A DNA stretch of 64,000 nt from Paragonimus westermani. Lineage: Eukaryota; Platyhelminthes; Trematoda; Plagiorchiida; Troglotrematidae. This document shows positions 56,901 to 63,782 of this stretch, one piece after another. A program made the position numbers and the translations under genes. Within the stretch, counting starts at the first letter, position 1, and each line of letters opens with the position of its first letter. The notes beneath the pieces were generated by a model. It was not told the DNA's origin, ran no database searches, and saw only the letters and a list, made by a program, of their open reading frames with translations. The stretch covers positions 168,044-232,043 of the forward strand of contig QNGE01000427.1 in the NCBI GenBank assembly GCA_008508345.1, written 5' to 3'.

Positions 56901-59900
56901 GTTTGATCTACTGCTCACAATTCAGCCCTGACGGACTGGCAAGGTTCAGTATGTTACCAATCAGGTTAGATATAACCACCCATCTAATGACAGGTAGTAT
57001 AACGACTCCGGATATGTATACGGATTATCTTTCAAACTACTGTCCTTCCTGGAGAAAAAAAAACTGCAGTGGTAAAAGTAATCGAATTCAAAGAACAATG
57101 TGCACCTTAGCAAAAACCACATATTTGGAAAACTGTTCAAAAGTAGATGTCTATGATTTTAGTCTAATCTGAAATGGATGGCTATCCAAACGTAAGGGAC
57201 ACAGACTCACTGTATTTGAGAAGAAAACCCGTAAGAACCAAGGGAAGTGATTCACATAGCTTCCTGAAACCTTGTTAACCACAGCCCTGTGGTTTGGTGG
57301 ATAAGTTTCGTGGGTTCGATTCTCTGGCATATGGTGCTGATGGGACCTGAAGAAGACGAAGTAGCTGAGCACCAGCTCGCAGATGGTCGCTAAGATCAAC
57401 TGCTTACAGGAACCTCTCTAAATCCACAAGACGGTCAATCAACTTTAGCTTATGAAAAGAACGAACAACAAGAGGTCACAAAAGTAGCTGAAGTTGCAAT
57501 AATCGAAGTGGAGTAGGACGATTTCTCATGTCGAACACAGGTTCATGAACTGCAGGCCCAACCATTAGTCCCGCCAACTGGTATAGATACGGGTTACTTG
57601 TAATTTACAAACATGCACGCTTGAAAAAGAGCAATGTAAATTTTATAACGAATCTTCTATGCCAACTGGACAAGCAAACAGAACGGAATGGTGTTGCCCA
57701 TATCCATCTGATTGACCACCTGATTTTTAGCCCCAAGGCATATTTATAAATTAATCGTCGGAAGATATTGAATATCGTCTTTCATTCATGGAGTTTGTGA
57801 CCATAATACCTAACTCTGGATTCGACACTTCGCAATATAGAATTGTGTAACCATTGCCCCTGAAAACTGTTTAACATGGCTTTTTACAACACCATGCCTG
57901 TTTTATTAGTTAACAGTGCAAACACCAACAAAAGTAGCGACAAACCACGAGTTTACACCACTGTTATAGATAAAAACAAACCAATGGCTCTCACTGAACC
58001 ACAACCGCCACACGAATTTAGAAAAAATAGCTGGAAAAAAGAGTTGGAGAAGAGCGAAATGAAGGAACGGGATAGAACTCAACTAGTAAATGCAACTAAG
58101 TCTAAGCTTTGACATTCAACACCAAGGTATGTACATTTTGCACGCAAACAACCGAGCAGGAAGCAAGAATGAAGAATCATCTGCAAGATAGTTTATTTAA
58201 GAGTTTGAATGCCCAGTGTTATTAATTTCACTCGATTCGCAAAAAAAATCACTCAGACAACGACCGTGTTTAGACAACCGAGCTATACTAGTGGGCATCT
58301 CAGCTAGTCTCTGGACCCCAATTTCGTCAGTCGCAGGACCCTAACTTGGTAAGCGAACCCGATCCAGTGGTTAACCTTTTGGTGACCAGGCCACCATCTG
58401 TTCAGTTCCCATTTTATGTCAGTCAACTGGTACATCAGCACAGTTTTTAGTGGGATCAGCAAATAGCTGACATATTTAGTTCATGACTTAACCAATGAGG
58501 TATGTGCACACCTGAAGACTTGGGGTATGAATCCACCCGACGGTCACTGTCAAATATCCATTTCCTAGCCATATTGTTCCTTGCCTGTTGGTGCCATCCA
58601 AGACAGGTGAACGGAAGCACAGATCGGTGGCCATATGTCTGGAAATGGTTCACATTTTCAACCCTGAGTAGTCAAGTTTCTCCGCTATTCGCATGACACC
58701 CAAAAGCTTCAATTATGTTTCCCAATCATCGGCATTCCACTATATTGGCGAATAGCACTCAACTGCCTTAGTTTTAAATGAATTTGGAAGCTTACGTCAC
58801 TACTGGTTGGAAGTAAAAGATTTATGGTCAGTACAAACAGAGCATCACCTGACTGATTGCAGCCGATGCATTCCAATAGACTTTCCAGCCATCCCCTTTC
58901 GAAAAGATGCACCAAACTGGAGCTCCTCTCTCCTTAGTGTTAGCTAATAGCGCGTATCCTTGATTAACGATGAATTCTAGCAAAACCGAAGCTCAAGTCG
59001 TGCCTTGTTTTGTGAGAGGCTAGGTGATGAGTTTACGGTAATGCGAGAGGCGCAATCATCTTTGCGTGGTGCTCAATTTAACCGTTACTACTTATGAGTA
59101 GCCAAAAATATCGTTCAGCAAATTGGATGATTTCTGTGAACTTGGAACGAAATCACAATCACGATCATTGGCTAGAGTTGACGGGACAACTAGTGTTCCT
59201 TTCGAGTTGATGGGGTAAGCGAACGTGCCTGAGGATTTTCGTATCATAATTCGATCTTACCGAATGTGAATGAATGGCGCTTTGATCAACACGGTTACTT
59301 CATGAGAGCCTGACTGCAGTTTGACTTCCGGTAACAGCCAGGACATGACCTATTGACGACCTCTAACGAAACTGAAACTCAAAAATTCCGCCGAAATGCG
59401 ATCGCAACGGTCACTTACGAGTGACGTTTAATCTGCTAAAGAAATATCATACAGAAAGACAATGCTTCAAGTGGACAGAACGATCATTGTTAACGCAACT
59501 TCTTGAACAAATGAGTCAGTTATGATCACACACTACAGCATTAAACCTGTGTAATCACGTCAGAAACCTTGCAGAAGCACTTTGTAATTCAGCACTGAAA
59601 AGTGCACTCCAAATTATGTGACGAAACGCAGGGTACAATCTAACATTGTTTGTGTTGCCTGAAGCTTATCGATATCAACACACCGACCAAGGCCCTGTAA
59701 GCTTGTGACGGTAGCGAGGTGAAAGCAGAAGATCAGTGGATATGAAACCCGTGTTGTTCTGCAGAGTGGTCTCCTGAACGTATTATGCACGAATGCGTGA
59801 CCTCTCTGATTCATAGTTTCACGGACAGACGGATACACGGAGCAAGCGGTACATGTGGGTTTGAAGAGTCTGGTAGTGTTGGTTTCACTAACTTTCTCAA

Positions 59901-62662
59901 CCAAAACATCACGATCGGGAAACTGCGTGCGTTTGGGATTCATGAGGATATGCCTTCCTAAACTGCACTAACTATTATGAGAGATACCCTAACTGATACT
60001 AAACAGATCTATGGATTTTTGTGAGACAAGCTGCTCTGTTAACGAGAAAACCAGCGTATTGCTGCTTCATCAAAAGTCTGCGAATTTTGAGTCAGTTACC
60101 TTTTGGGACTTTGGAGGTTGAAACTGTCAAGCCCACGTTTTAGGCTAGTTTTGCTTATATACTTTTTGCCACCCAGGTCAGTTTTCCAACAGCCAAACGT
60201 TGCAATCAGTGGAGTCGTTGCCCACAAAAACTTAAAACAAAGTATCAAAAACACAGCGCATTACCTGAAACCAGTTACGTCGTATAATAAAGGCGATAAT
60301 TACATACGAAGCCACATTACCTATAAAAAAGGTCCATGTGGTATACAGAATCCAGGCCTTATTCGAAGGAGAAGGGTGTTCGGTAGGAAATAACGCGCAT
60401 GATGTCTGAATTCATGGTGGTTCATGATAACCCATGTTTGGCGTAGTCCCAGTATGACATCAAGTGATGTGATATTGGCCCAAAAGTCACATAAACCAGA
60501 TTCGTCGCCAAGTCTGTTGACCTGAGTGTTTATATCCAAACTACTTGTCGACCTCAGCAGAGCAGACACGTCAGAGTAAAGGATGTGTTTGACAGTGTTG
60601 TCACTGCGTAAAAAACGATGAAACGTTTCTCAACATTTGGTGTTTGGGGTTGGTATTAACGGAACCTGTCAAGCGGAAAGCACAGAGCCTAACTCTAACG
60701 GAGAGTTAAACCATCAACGTCGCTGCGATCGTTGTGCTGAGAACTGTACGTACATCAGACCGACCGATGGTAGTATTCTTCGAGTCATCGAAAGCGTTCA
60801 ACCGGTATCAAGTAGACGATACGGATGCCATCGGTTCAATTGCCCTGGGTTCTAGTCTCAACCGAATTCTAGCGACAACTGTGACAAGAAGCCATAAGGT
60901 TTCTAGTTAGAGGTCGAGTGGATTACGAGGACCCGAATCTGGGAAGGGAAAGTGAGTTACAATTCCTTCCTCACTGGTGACTGTTTGTCCGTTCGTTGAA
61001 CCAAGTCGTCAAGGGATCATCTCATAGCTTGTGGAAGATGATCGGGGGCGGGATAAAAATTGCTTGCAGTGTTAACCGTTTGTGAGCTAACTGTCCTATT
61101 CCGTGTACTGTAAGGACTGAACGGTTCTCACTGCCGAAATTCGGTCATAATGTTATGATCGTTTCCTCGTTATCAACGTCCAATGTATATCATTTGTGAT
61201 GAACATTCAGGAGCATAGAAATTAATACGCTTTCCACCTTCTGTTTTCGGCTGTCGTGTTTCGCAGTTGAACTTTATCCGCATGTTTATAATCAATGCCC
61301 TTCAGTTTGGGTGAAACAGTCTCATTGTATCAAAGGTACCACGAAGCTGCGGAACACTGCCTAAATATAAGGAATACGGATACTAATTTTCCCTGTCTCT
61401 ATCAGGAATGGAGCTCTCTTGGTACAGTTTCAAATGAATTCAATATTGAATGTTAACGCATTGTTGTAACATCAATGATTAAAGTAATACTGGAAACTTA
61501 TACTGACATTTCCACAGGTGGCAGTCAAACAGAAGTAAGTCTTGTCCATTCACTGAACAACCATTCTCTTTGTTGCTTTACTCAGAAATCAGGTTATAAA
61601 ACACAGACACTTGTTTGTAAGTATTAAAGTTCACGATTTTCGACAGAACTAAAACACAGACTTCAAACGAGTTGCTGCTGAATTAGAAAGTAGAAATCTG
61701 TGAAAGATCGTACACGAAATTCCAGGCGAGACAAGCATATGTACAGTCAAAAACATGTTTAATTAAGCCTACAATACCATGGAAACACGAAATTAATCTT
61801 GTCTCGGAATATATTGAAGCCCAATGTCGTAAACCGAATATGGTTGTCGAATACATGGGAAACGTGTGTTCTTTTATTGATTCGACCAAATTAGAGTTTT
61901 TCAGTTACTTGGAGGTCAGCTAATCAAAAATGGTCTCCTTCATACAAATGGACCCGAAGATAGCCTGACTTGTAAAACAGTGAATATGCTGCTTCTAGTT
62001 GATTGAACCAACGCGGTTCTAATTGCAGCAATCAAGAGAAACGAACTATGGAAGTGCAAAACAGGACATATTATCACACACAGCACTACTGGTATTCACT
62101 TTTCCGTGATCTGAATTTCTATTCATTGATTAAGGTAATAGTATGCTCCGAAACTATAATCTACGATTGATAATCCACTAACTGTTCACTTTAACATCAT
62201 AGGGAATAAAACAGAGGGATGTCCTTTAACTATATTCCAGGATAAGTAAAACCCACATAGCAGTCTGTGCGGTAACGTGGAAATGACCGTCGTAGCTTGC
62301 GTGTTCAAACACATGCATGTATGTGTACTTGATTTCAAAATTCTTATTTTCATCTAGCCCAAACCTCTAATGTCTTTGTTGTAAATCGACATCAGGTAGA
62401 TTAAGAAGTAGACTATTGTGAACACTGGTACCTGTTGGTCCACTTCATTGATGACAAGAATTTTGATTTCATTCTGCTAGGTATGGAGTCCATTGCTAGA
62501 TCTGTTGTCGTGCTTTTTGTTTTGTATGTGCCGATTCCAGAGACCACCTGATTGTTGCTACCGCTGTGAGCGCAAAATCGATCAGACAGACTGTGTCCAT
62601 GTATTCGGTCGATGTTATCACACTGATTGTTTCAAATGCACTCAGTGTAAAAGACAACTAAA
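7937..62662 (+). CDS. Tandem multi-LIM-domain protein gene (20 exons in window, 3' end outside)
   Basis: Gene-level entry. Exons: 7937-7954, 15684-15802, 21399-21472, 24279-24331, 27312-27406, 27655-27725, 28245-28282, 32387-32508, 36176-36249, 37050-37069, 37571-37689, 38902-38975, 46311-46327, 48109-48236, 52571-52644, 53636-53652, 54383-54504, 55806-55879, 61518-61534 and 62541-62662. They sum to 1448 nt (482 codons plus two bases) with no stop and no phase break. Residues 1 to about 156 form a polar N-terminal region. Then come LIM domains of uniform form C-x2-C-x17-H-x2-C-x2-C-x2-C-x17-C-x3-C: four complete and a fifth half. Each domain is split by an intron at the same residue in the same phase, and each module returns to phase 0. 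LIM domains bind two zinc ions and mediate protein-protein contacts, often in actin or adhesion complexes; the specific role is unknown. The domain calls are firm. The microexons and N-terminal exons are inferred. Confidence 0.8.
10740..11095 (+). repeat. Anonymous dispersed repeat A, copy 1
   Basis: It aligns in the same orientation with about 18190-18520. Shared blocks include GAAGGGGA, TACGTCTATATT, CATCA(G/A)CAAGACAGCT, CCTCTCGTCAT, CA(G)ACAA and TTTGTGAT, in the same order. An extra segment of about 30-40 bp is present in this copy. I see no coding motif. Confidence 0.65.
11855..11910. repeat. Compound microsatellite (TA)n(GA)n
   Basis: About 15 TA units run directly into about 13 GA units. 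Confidence 0.95.
12700..12815 (+). repeat. Anonymous dispersed repeat B, copy 1
   Basis: It matches about 55398-55520 in the same orientation. Shared blocks are ACAAGGAGACTGATTG, then GTCA, TC(T/C)GTG(C/T)GCA and, about 40 bp later, GTTTC..CGATTAC. Family unknown. Confidence 0.5.
15684..15802 (+). CDS. LIM gene exon 2 (N-terminal region)
   Basis: 119 nt between acceptor ATTTATAACAG and donor GTAAGT. Phase 0 is the only open frame. It codes for an aromatic and charged segment of 39 residues with GFRCETIFRQAFGWPEDD and NDNPFMKKP. The composition and the absence of stops support coding. No known domain. Confidence 0.6.
15803..15925 (+). other. Short stretch of intron 2 before the LINE insertion
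   Basis: AT-rich sequence between the donor at 15803 and the 5' junction of the LINE. No feature is seen. Confidence 0.4.
15926..17185 (+). mobile_element. 5'-truncated non-LTR retrotransposon (CR1/Jockey-like)
   Basis: This copy begins inside the reverse-transcriptase domain: the element frame is open from 15926, just after a TGA, and lacks the endonuclease and the N-terminal RT blocks. The coding part ends at 17053. A 3' flank of about 130 bp follows, with a tandem ACCTTGAATT duplication at 17161-17180 that may mark the 3' end. It lies in the sense direction within intron 2 of the LIM gene. I could not identify target-site duplications by eye. Confidence 0.8.
15977..17053 (+). CDS. LINE reverse transcriptase, C-terminal two-thirds (partial)
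   Basis: 358 residues, by far the longest frame in the window, and free of stops. Ordered RT blocks are visible: LDMSKAFDRVNH just at the start (block A, first catalytic Asp), SGVPQGSVLGPTLF (block B), LFADDIKLW (block C, catalytic Asp pair), KCKMLNIGK (block D) and DLGVWISSSL (block E). The C-terminal part has the R-x-FFAVRV and AWNSLP motifs common after the RT domain in CR1/Jockey elements. The annotated ATG is internal; the element frame is open 51 bases further upstream. It performs target-primed reverse transcription in intact elements, but this copy cannot move by itself because its 5' half is missing. The absence of stops suggests a fairly recent insertion. Confidence 0.9.
   Translation: MSKAFDRVNHSILLQKLKQHGVTGKLLAWLENYLMDRFIQVRVDGALSKPIAITSGVPQGSVLGPTLFLIYTNDIPNLVRCKIILFADDIKLWASIHTSEDCVLLQEDLNALYDWSLRNKLPFNFQKCKMLNIGKCVEFTYTLGPHRLAWTTDEKDLGVWISSSLKTSLQCTAVYKRTSKILALLKRIFGRFTRQTLPSILNTYIRPTMEYAVQVWSPWLQKDIVLLQRIYHRATKLVTGLQSKPYEERIESLKLFDFCYRRIRGDLILTYNILHTPNHPLQKLFVRREPRISRTHDYLLAVPHSRGNSRRYFFAVRVCFAWNSLPQDVAHSPNLNIFKTNLDSFLSTQPKIEPPHSA
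17186..18185. other. Intron 2 sequence without identified features
   Basis: No coding motif or repeat match is seen. Short open frames on the minus strand (17337-17593) overlap each other and look like chance. Confidence 0.35.
18190..18520 (+). repeat. Anonymous dispersed repeat A, copy 2
   Basis: Same-orientation relative of about 10740-11095. Divergence is moderate, with small insertions and deletions, so both copies are old. It lies in intron 2 of the LIM gene. Confidence 0.65.
18960..20360 (-). mobile_element. Decayed RTE-like LINE, copy 1
   Basis: The minus strand read from about 20360 to 18960 gives, in order, an inter-domain segment (ERE-W near 20160, then NTGRLFK and PSVSEAI near 20080), then RT block A (VALDVEGEFDKVER, about 19455-19495), YVNILSVPYSHTSGQFRV, block B (NSIRQGCLISLFLFDFVID, about 19265-19320) and block C with DGRLAVLDYADY (about 19165-19205). 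Stops and frameshifts occur, for example a stop after RVND. The catalytic YADD box reads YADY, so the enzyme is dead. The last part matches the copy at 59.5 kb. Confidence 0.8.
21399..21472 (+). CDS. LIM gene exon 3 (N-terminal region)
   Basis: 74 nt between acceptor GTATATTTCAG and donor GTGAGT. With two bases carried from exon 2 the frame is open and codes for a polar segment with FRNYSFSANENRF and ENPTGYENE. It leaves one base. A second frame is also open, so the choice rests on phase with its neighbours. Confidence 0.55.
21473..24278 (+). other. Intron 3 of the LIM gene
   Basis: About 2.8 kb. It contains overlapping open frames on both strands at 22485-22945 (133, 106 and 101 codons) with no recognised motif, considered chance. 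No repeat match was found. Confidence 0.35.
24279..24331 (+). CDS. LIM gene exon 4 (N-terminal region)
   Basis: 53 nt between acceptor TTTTTTCTTACAG and donor GTGAGT. The carried base plus CA make Thr, then 17 codons (VPSPDIVTSECQMYEVP) end in phase 0. The pyrimidine-rich acceptor and strong donor are good, but the exon is too short for independent coding evidence. Confidence 0.5.
24332..27311 (+). other. Intron 4 of the LIM gene
   Basis: About 3 kb. The largest open frame (25825-26175, plus, 116 codons) has no motif I recognise. No repeat match was seen. Confidence 0.35.
27312..27406 (+). CDS. LIM gene exon 5 (N-terminal region)
   Basis: 95 nt between acceptor TTTTTGTTAG and donor GTAAGT. 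Phase 0 entry gives a Ser/Thr-rich polar segment (VVSSEQMLISSTSELK, NGHTDLTHTDG) and leaves two bases. It looks disordered. Confidence 0.55.
27655..27725 (+). CDS. LIM gene exon 6 (N-terminal region)
   Basis: 71 nt between acceptor TTTTTATTCAG and a weak donor GTTCGT. The phase fits both neighbours. It codes for an acidic polar segment (CPAETDNWETNGSIVAVEQ). The intron before it is only 248 nt. Confidence 0.5.
28245..28282 (+). CDS. LIM gene exon 7 (N-terminal region)
   Basis: 38 nt between acceptor TTTACAAAACAG and donor GTGAGA. It gives VPKKNGNASSETL and ends in phase 0, the phase required by the first LIM exon at 32387. Confidence 0.5.
30607..30752. repeat. Perfect inverted repeat (hairpin) at the Penelope-like fragment
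   Basis: The left arm 30607-30655 (49 nt) is the exact reverse complement of the right arm 30692-30752 (61 nt), apart from one 12-nt block (ATTTTGTGTATT) present only on the right. The loop is 30656-30691. The right arm codes for the start of the GIY-YIG domain; the left arm is an inverted copy of the same 61-bp piece lacking 12 nt (four codons). The perfect arms imply a recent origin. Confidence 0.9.
30680..31075 (+). mobile_element. Penelope-like element fragment: C-terminal GIY-YIG endonuclease domain
   Basis: The frame 30680-31072 reads, in part, STTNYFVYSFVCSCRASYIG, then RTTR, one in-frame TGA at 30767-30769, LSDRVREHHP, SSAIVTHL, a DHSV motif and a C-terminal LPWP. CSCRASYIGRTTR and REHHP are typical of the GIY-YIG endonuclease domain found at the C terminus of Penelope-like elements, where it nicks target DNA. 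The RT part is absent, so this is a truncated copy. The TGA stands where Penelope-like proteins usually have a basic residue and could arise from CGA in one step. No stop is seen from 30770 to TGA 31070-31072. Confidence 0.8.
32387..32508 (+). CDS. LIM domain 1, first zinc site (exon 8)
   Basis: 122 nt between acceptor TTTGTTCCAG and donor GTAAGT, phase 0 in, two bases out. The ligands are plain: CALC, 17 residues, HKHC, LVC and GNC (C-x2-C-x17-H-x2-C-x2-C-x2-C), followed by KENL at the splice. The first four ligands form zinc site 1 and the last Cys pair opens site 2. It joins 36176-36249. Confidence 0.9.
33559..34403. other. Assembly gap (845 N)
   Basis: Undetermined bases. Long open frames crossing it are artefacts. 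A dispersed repeat begins at or before its right edge, which is a plausible reason for the gap. Confidence 0.99.
34404..34520 (+). repeat. Anonymous dispersed repeat, copy 2 (cut by the gap)
   Basis: It matches 7750-7850 in the same orientation (CTTCTAGAATATTCCAC, CCACAGTACCTCTGG, CATGGCTGTTATGATGAT). The 5' part of this copy should lie inside the assembly gap. Confidence 0.6.
36176..36249 (+). CDS. LIM domain 1, second zinc site (exon 9)
   Basis: 74 nt between acceptor TTTTTTTACAG and donor GTAAGA. After the shared Asn codon it reads IWKNINVEGVLYCYPKC, giving the closing C-x3-C of zinc site 2, 17 residues after the last Cys of the previous exon. It leaves one base. Confidence 0.85.
37050..37069 (+). 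CDS. Linker microexon between LIM 1 and LIM 2 (20 nt)
   Basis: Acceptor GCCCTTTTAG and donor GTGAAT. It turns the one-base overhang of exon 9 into phase 0, which exon 11 requires, and gives INLAKLP. Without a linker of length 2 modulo 3, exons 9 and 11 cannot be joined in frame. Confidence 0.55.
37571..37689 (+). CDS. LIM domain 2, first zinc site (exon 11)
   Basis: 119 nt between acceptor TATCCCTACAG and donor GTGAGT, phase 0 in. It reads CSVC, 17 residues, HINC, FKC, HKC and then GRNL at the splice. Same layout as exon 8. Confidence 0.9.
38902..38975 (+). CDS. LIM domain 2, second zinc site (exon 12)
   Basis: 74 nt between acceptor TTTTACGTGTAG and donor GTAAAG. It reads VWKYKLEDGKLYCERQC with the C-x3-C ending and leaves one base. 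It closely resembles exon 15 (LWKYKLQNEK). Confidence 0.88.
38976..46310 (+). other. Intron between LIM 2 and the next linker
   Basis: About 7.3 kb with no motif, repeat match or LIM half-exon that I can see. A weaker alternative linker (44512-44522, 11 nt) fits the phase but has a poorer donor. Confidence 0.35.
46311..46327 (+). CDS. Linker microexon between LIM 2 and LIM 3 (17 nt)
   Basis: Strong acceptor CTCTTTAACTTTGTAG and consensus donor GTAAGT. It gives EMSSGL, taking the one-base overhang to phase 0. The length equals that of the other 17-nt linkers. Confidence 0.6.
48109..48236 (+). CDS. LIM domain 3, first zinc site (exon 14)
   Basis: 128 nt between acceptor TTCGATTGCAG and donor GTAAGT, phase 0 in. 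After NTKPTES it reads CLVC, 17 residues, HSNC, LKC, CQC and NRPL at the splice. Confidence 0.9.
48237..52570 (+). other. Intron within LIM domain 3
   Basis: About 4.3 kb. It contains an 81-bp inverted repeat at 48350-48851 and minus-strand open frames at 49550-50201 of uncertain origin. Nothing else was identified. Confidence 0.4.
48350..48851. repeat. Inverted repeat with arms of about 81 bp
   Basis: The arm 48350-48430 is the reverse complement of 48771-48851 with roughly eight mismatches. Both contain CACCAGTGCATACGACAGAC, CATGGAGAAACAAACGAAAC and CCAAAATGCT in the same relative order. About 340 bp lie between the arms. It could be a non-autonomous DNA transposon (MITE) or a snap-back retroelement fragment. 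No clear target-site duplication is visible. Confidence 0.85.
52571..52644 (+). CDS. LIM domain 3, second zinc site (exon 15)
   Basis: 74 nt between acceptor TTCATTACAG and donor GTGAGT. It reads LWKYKLQNEKACCDPCC; the extra Cys residues allow either a C-x2-C or a C-x3-C ending. It leaves one base. Confidence 0.85.
53636..53652 (+). CDS. Linker microexon between LIM 3 and LIM 4 (17 nt)
   Basis: Acceptor TTTGCAATTTCAG and donor GTAAGT. It gives KETTTI and exact phase 1 to phase 0 bridging to exon 17. Confidence 0.6.
54383..54504 (+). CDS. LIM domain 4, first zinc site (exon 17)
   Basis: 122 nt between acceptor TTTATTTGTTACAG and donor GTTAGT, phase 0 in. It reads CSTC, 17 residues, HPVC, FKC, AEC and SRVL at the splice. 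The longer open frame that starts at 54278 runs through the acceptor and is not the coding unit. Confidence 0.9.
55398..55520 (+). repeat. Anonymous dispersed repeat B, copy 2
   Basis: Relative of 12700-12815, in the same orientation, lying in the intron within LIM domain 4. Confidence 0.5.
55806..55879 (+). CDS. LIM domain 4, second zinc site (exon 18)
   Basis: 74 nt between acceptor TTTTTTTTCAG and donor GTGAGT. It reads IWRVKLVGGRPHCDPVC with the C-x3-C ending and leaves one base. Confidence 0.88.
57270..57330 (+). repeat. Possible tRNA-derived SINE fragment
   Basis: TGGTTTGGTGG resembles a pol III A box and GGTTCGATTCT fits a B box, but only about a dozen bases separate them, so this is not a functional tRNA gene. 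It may be a decayed SINE head. Confidence 0.3.
57910..58112 (+). CDS. Candidate alternative (terminal) exon of the LIM gene
   Basis: The acceptor CTGTTTTATTAG ends at 57909. The one-base overhang of exon 18 enters the only open frame, which encodes a very hydrophilic stretch (NKSSDKPRVYTTVIDKNK, then KNSWKKELEKSEMKERDRTQ) and stops at TGA 58110-58112. If used as a last exon it would yield a protein with four LIM domains and a charged 67-residue tail. If the weak donor GTAAAT at 58086 is used (exon 57910-58085), the frame instead enters LIM 5 in phase 0. Composition and phase support it; no polyadenylation signal is obvious. Confidence 0.4.
59530..59945 (-). mobile_element. Decayed RTE-like LINE, copy 2 (internally deleted)
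   Basis: At 59530-59600 it matches the end of copy 1 (ACAGCATTAAA, then TTGCAGAAGCACTTTG). On the minus strand it shows TQTM followed by NYKVLLQ, as expected just after the RT catalytic box. The upstream part (about 59800-59880) reads RLFKP and PSVRET, which belongs to the segment before the RT domain. RT blocks A to C are therefore missing between the two parts. Confidence 0.65.
61518..61534 (+). CDS. Linker microexon between LIM 4 and LIM 5 (17 nt)
   Basis: Strong acceptor CTGACATTTCCACAG and consensus donor GTAAGT. It gives RGSQTE and bridges phase 1 to phase 0. The length is identical to those of the two preceding linkers. Confidence 0.6.
62541..62662 (+). CDS. LIM domain 5, first zinc site (exon 20)
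   Basis: 122 nt between acceptor TGCCGATTCCAG and donor GTGAGT, phase 0 in. It reads CYRC, 17 residues, HTDC, FKC, TQC and KRQL at the splice. Two extra Cys residues lie in the 17-residue spacer. The matching 74-nt exon is not in the window, so the gene continues to the right. Confidence 0.9.
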
Positions 62663-63233
62663 GTGAGTTGTTCAAAATTGCCTTAGTGCCAGATAAGAGT
62701 TTCCCAGTCAGGTCTCAACTATTTTGCTTCTGCTCAAAACCCACAGACGTACGTGAACTCTGATTTCGTTTGGCAGCCAACATTAACATCCATTTGAGGT
62801 GTGTACAGTTGCGCATTTGCACAGTTGTTTGCGTATCACGGAAATATCGACACCCCATACCGCATGGAACTGGTAAAGAACTCAATTAGATGCAGATAAA
62901 AGCAAATGATGTGAAAATTGTGGGCGTCCCAGTTGCCAAAATTGCGTCAGTGGTTCAGAGGGAAGCGGACTAATACATCTGGCGTCAGTTTGGCGAGACT
63001 AAAGGTGACAAAACGAACGCCGGAACACCTTAGGGGCTTAACCTGGAGTTTCAAGTCTACGCACTCCATAGATTGTTCTTACGATGATCATACGAAATCC
63101 AAACTGTTTGCTCATCAGTAGAGCACTTATATAGAATACAGGAGCTCAGGATTTAGCCATCTGTGACATCGGCTCGGATCCGGAATACAATGATATGCCG
63201 AAAGACAGAAGTCAATAGCGCTCGTGTTGTGAG

Positions 63234-63234
63234 N

Positions 63235-63270
<36 letters not shown>
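63234..63270. repeat. TA microsatellite with one ambiguous base
   Basis: 18 TA units preceded by a single N at 63234. Confidence 0.95.
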
Positions 63271-63271
<1 letters not shown>

Positions 63272-63764
63272 CCATCGCGTTTCCATTCACCATTTCTGTT
63301 CTACTAACCTAACTTCAAGATAAGACTAGTTTTGTCGGCCGATCGTCTGACGTTCAGTTACGACAACACTTAACAACTCTGAAGAAAATGGACTTGGTAT
63401 GAAAATGTCGTCAAGTGCGCATAGTGCTGCTAGACAGTCACTGATCAGAAGGTTAGCTGAGAATGACCTTATCAAACAGTGAGTCAATCCGATTGAAAAG
63501 TTGTTAATTAAGCATCTGCTAATAAAGTCAAATTTGTTACAGTGCAACTCATATAAAACAGGGCAGATAGCAACCATGAGTGCAGCCATTTCGGTCATAG
63601 CGGCGCCCTTAATTATTTGCCTCTGAAGTTGGAAATTTACTTTCCTTTCAAACTGAACATAACCTCTCGATGCAGAGTAAAACGACGAATAATTAGACAG
63701 TGTCTTAAGGTCAACCATTGATCAGTAGCATGAGTAAAATTACTGTGACGGATGGTGCAAAACA

Positions 63765-63782
63765 GTGTGTGTGTGTGTGTGT
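63765..63782. repeat. GT microsatellite
   Basis: About nine GT units. Confidence 0.9.

Larger units (their letters stand above)
55880..61517 (+). other. Intron between LIM 4 and the linker before LIM 5
   Basis: About 5.6 kb. It contains a possible tRNA-like SINE piece (57270-57330), a candidate alternative exon (57910-58112) and the second RTE-like LINE remnant (59530-59945). Confidence 0.4.

Noticed and set aside
63326..63718. 130-codon minus-strand frame
   Set aside because: No motif, no splice context, within chance length; it lies in the last LIM intron.
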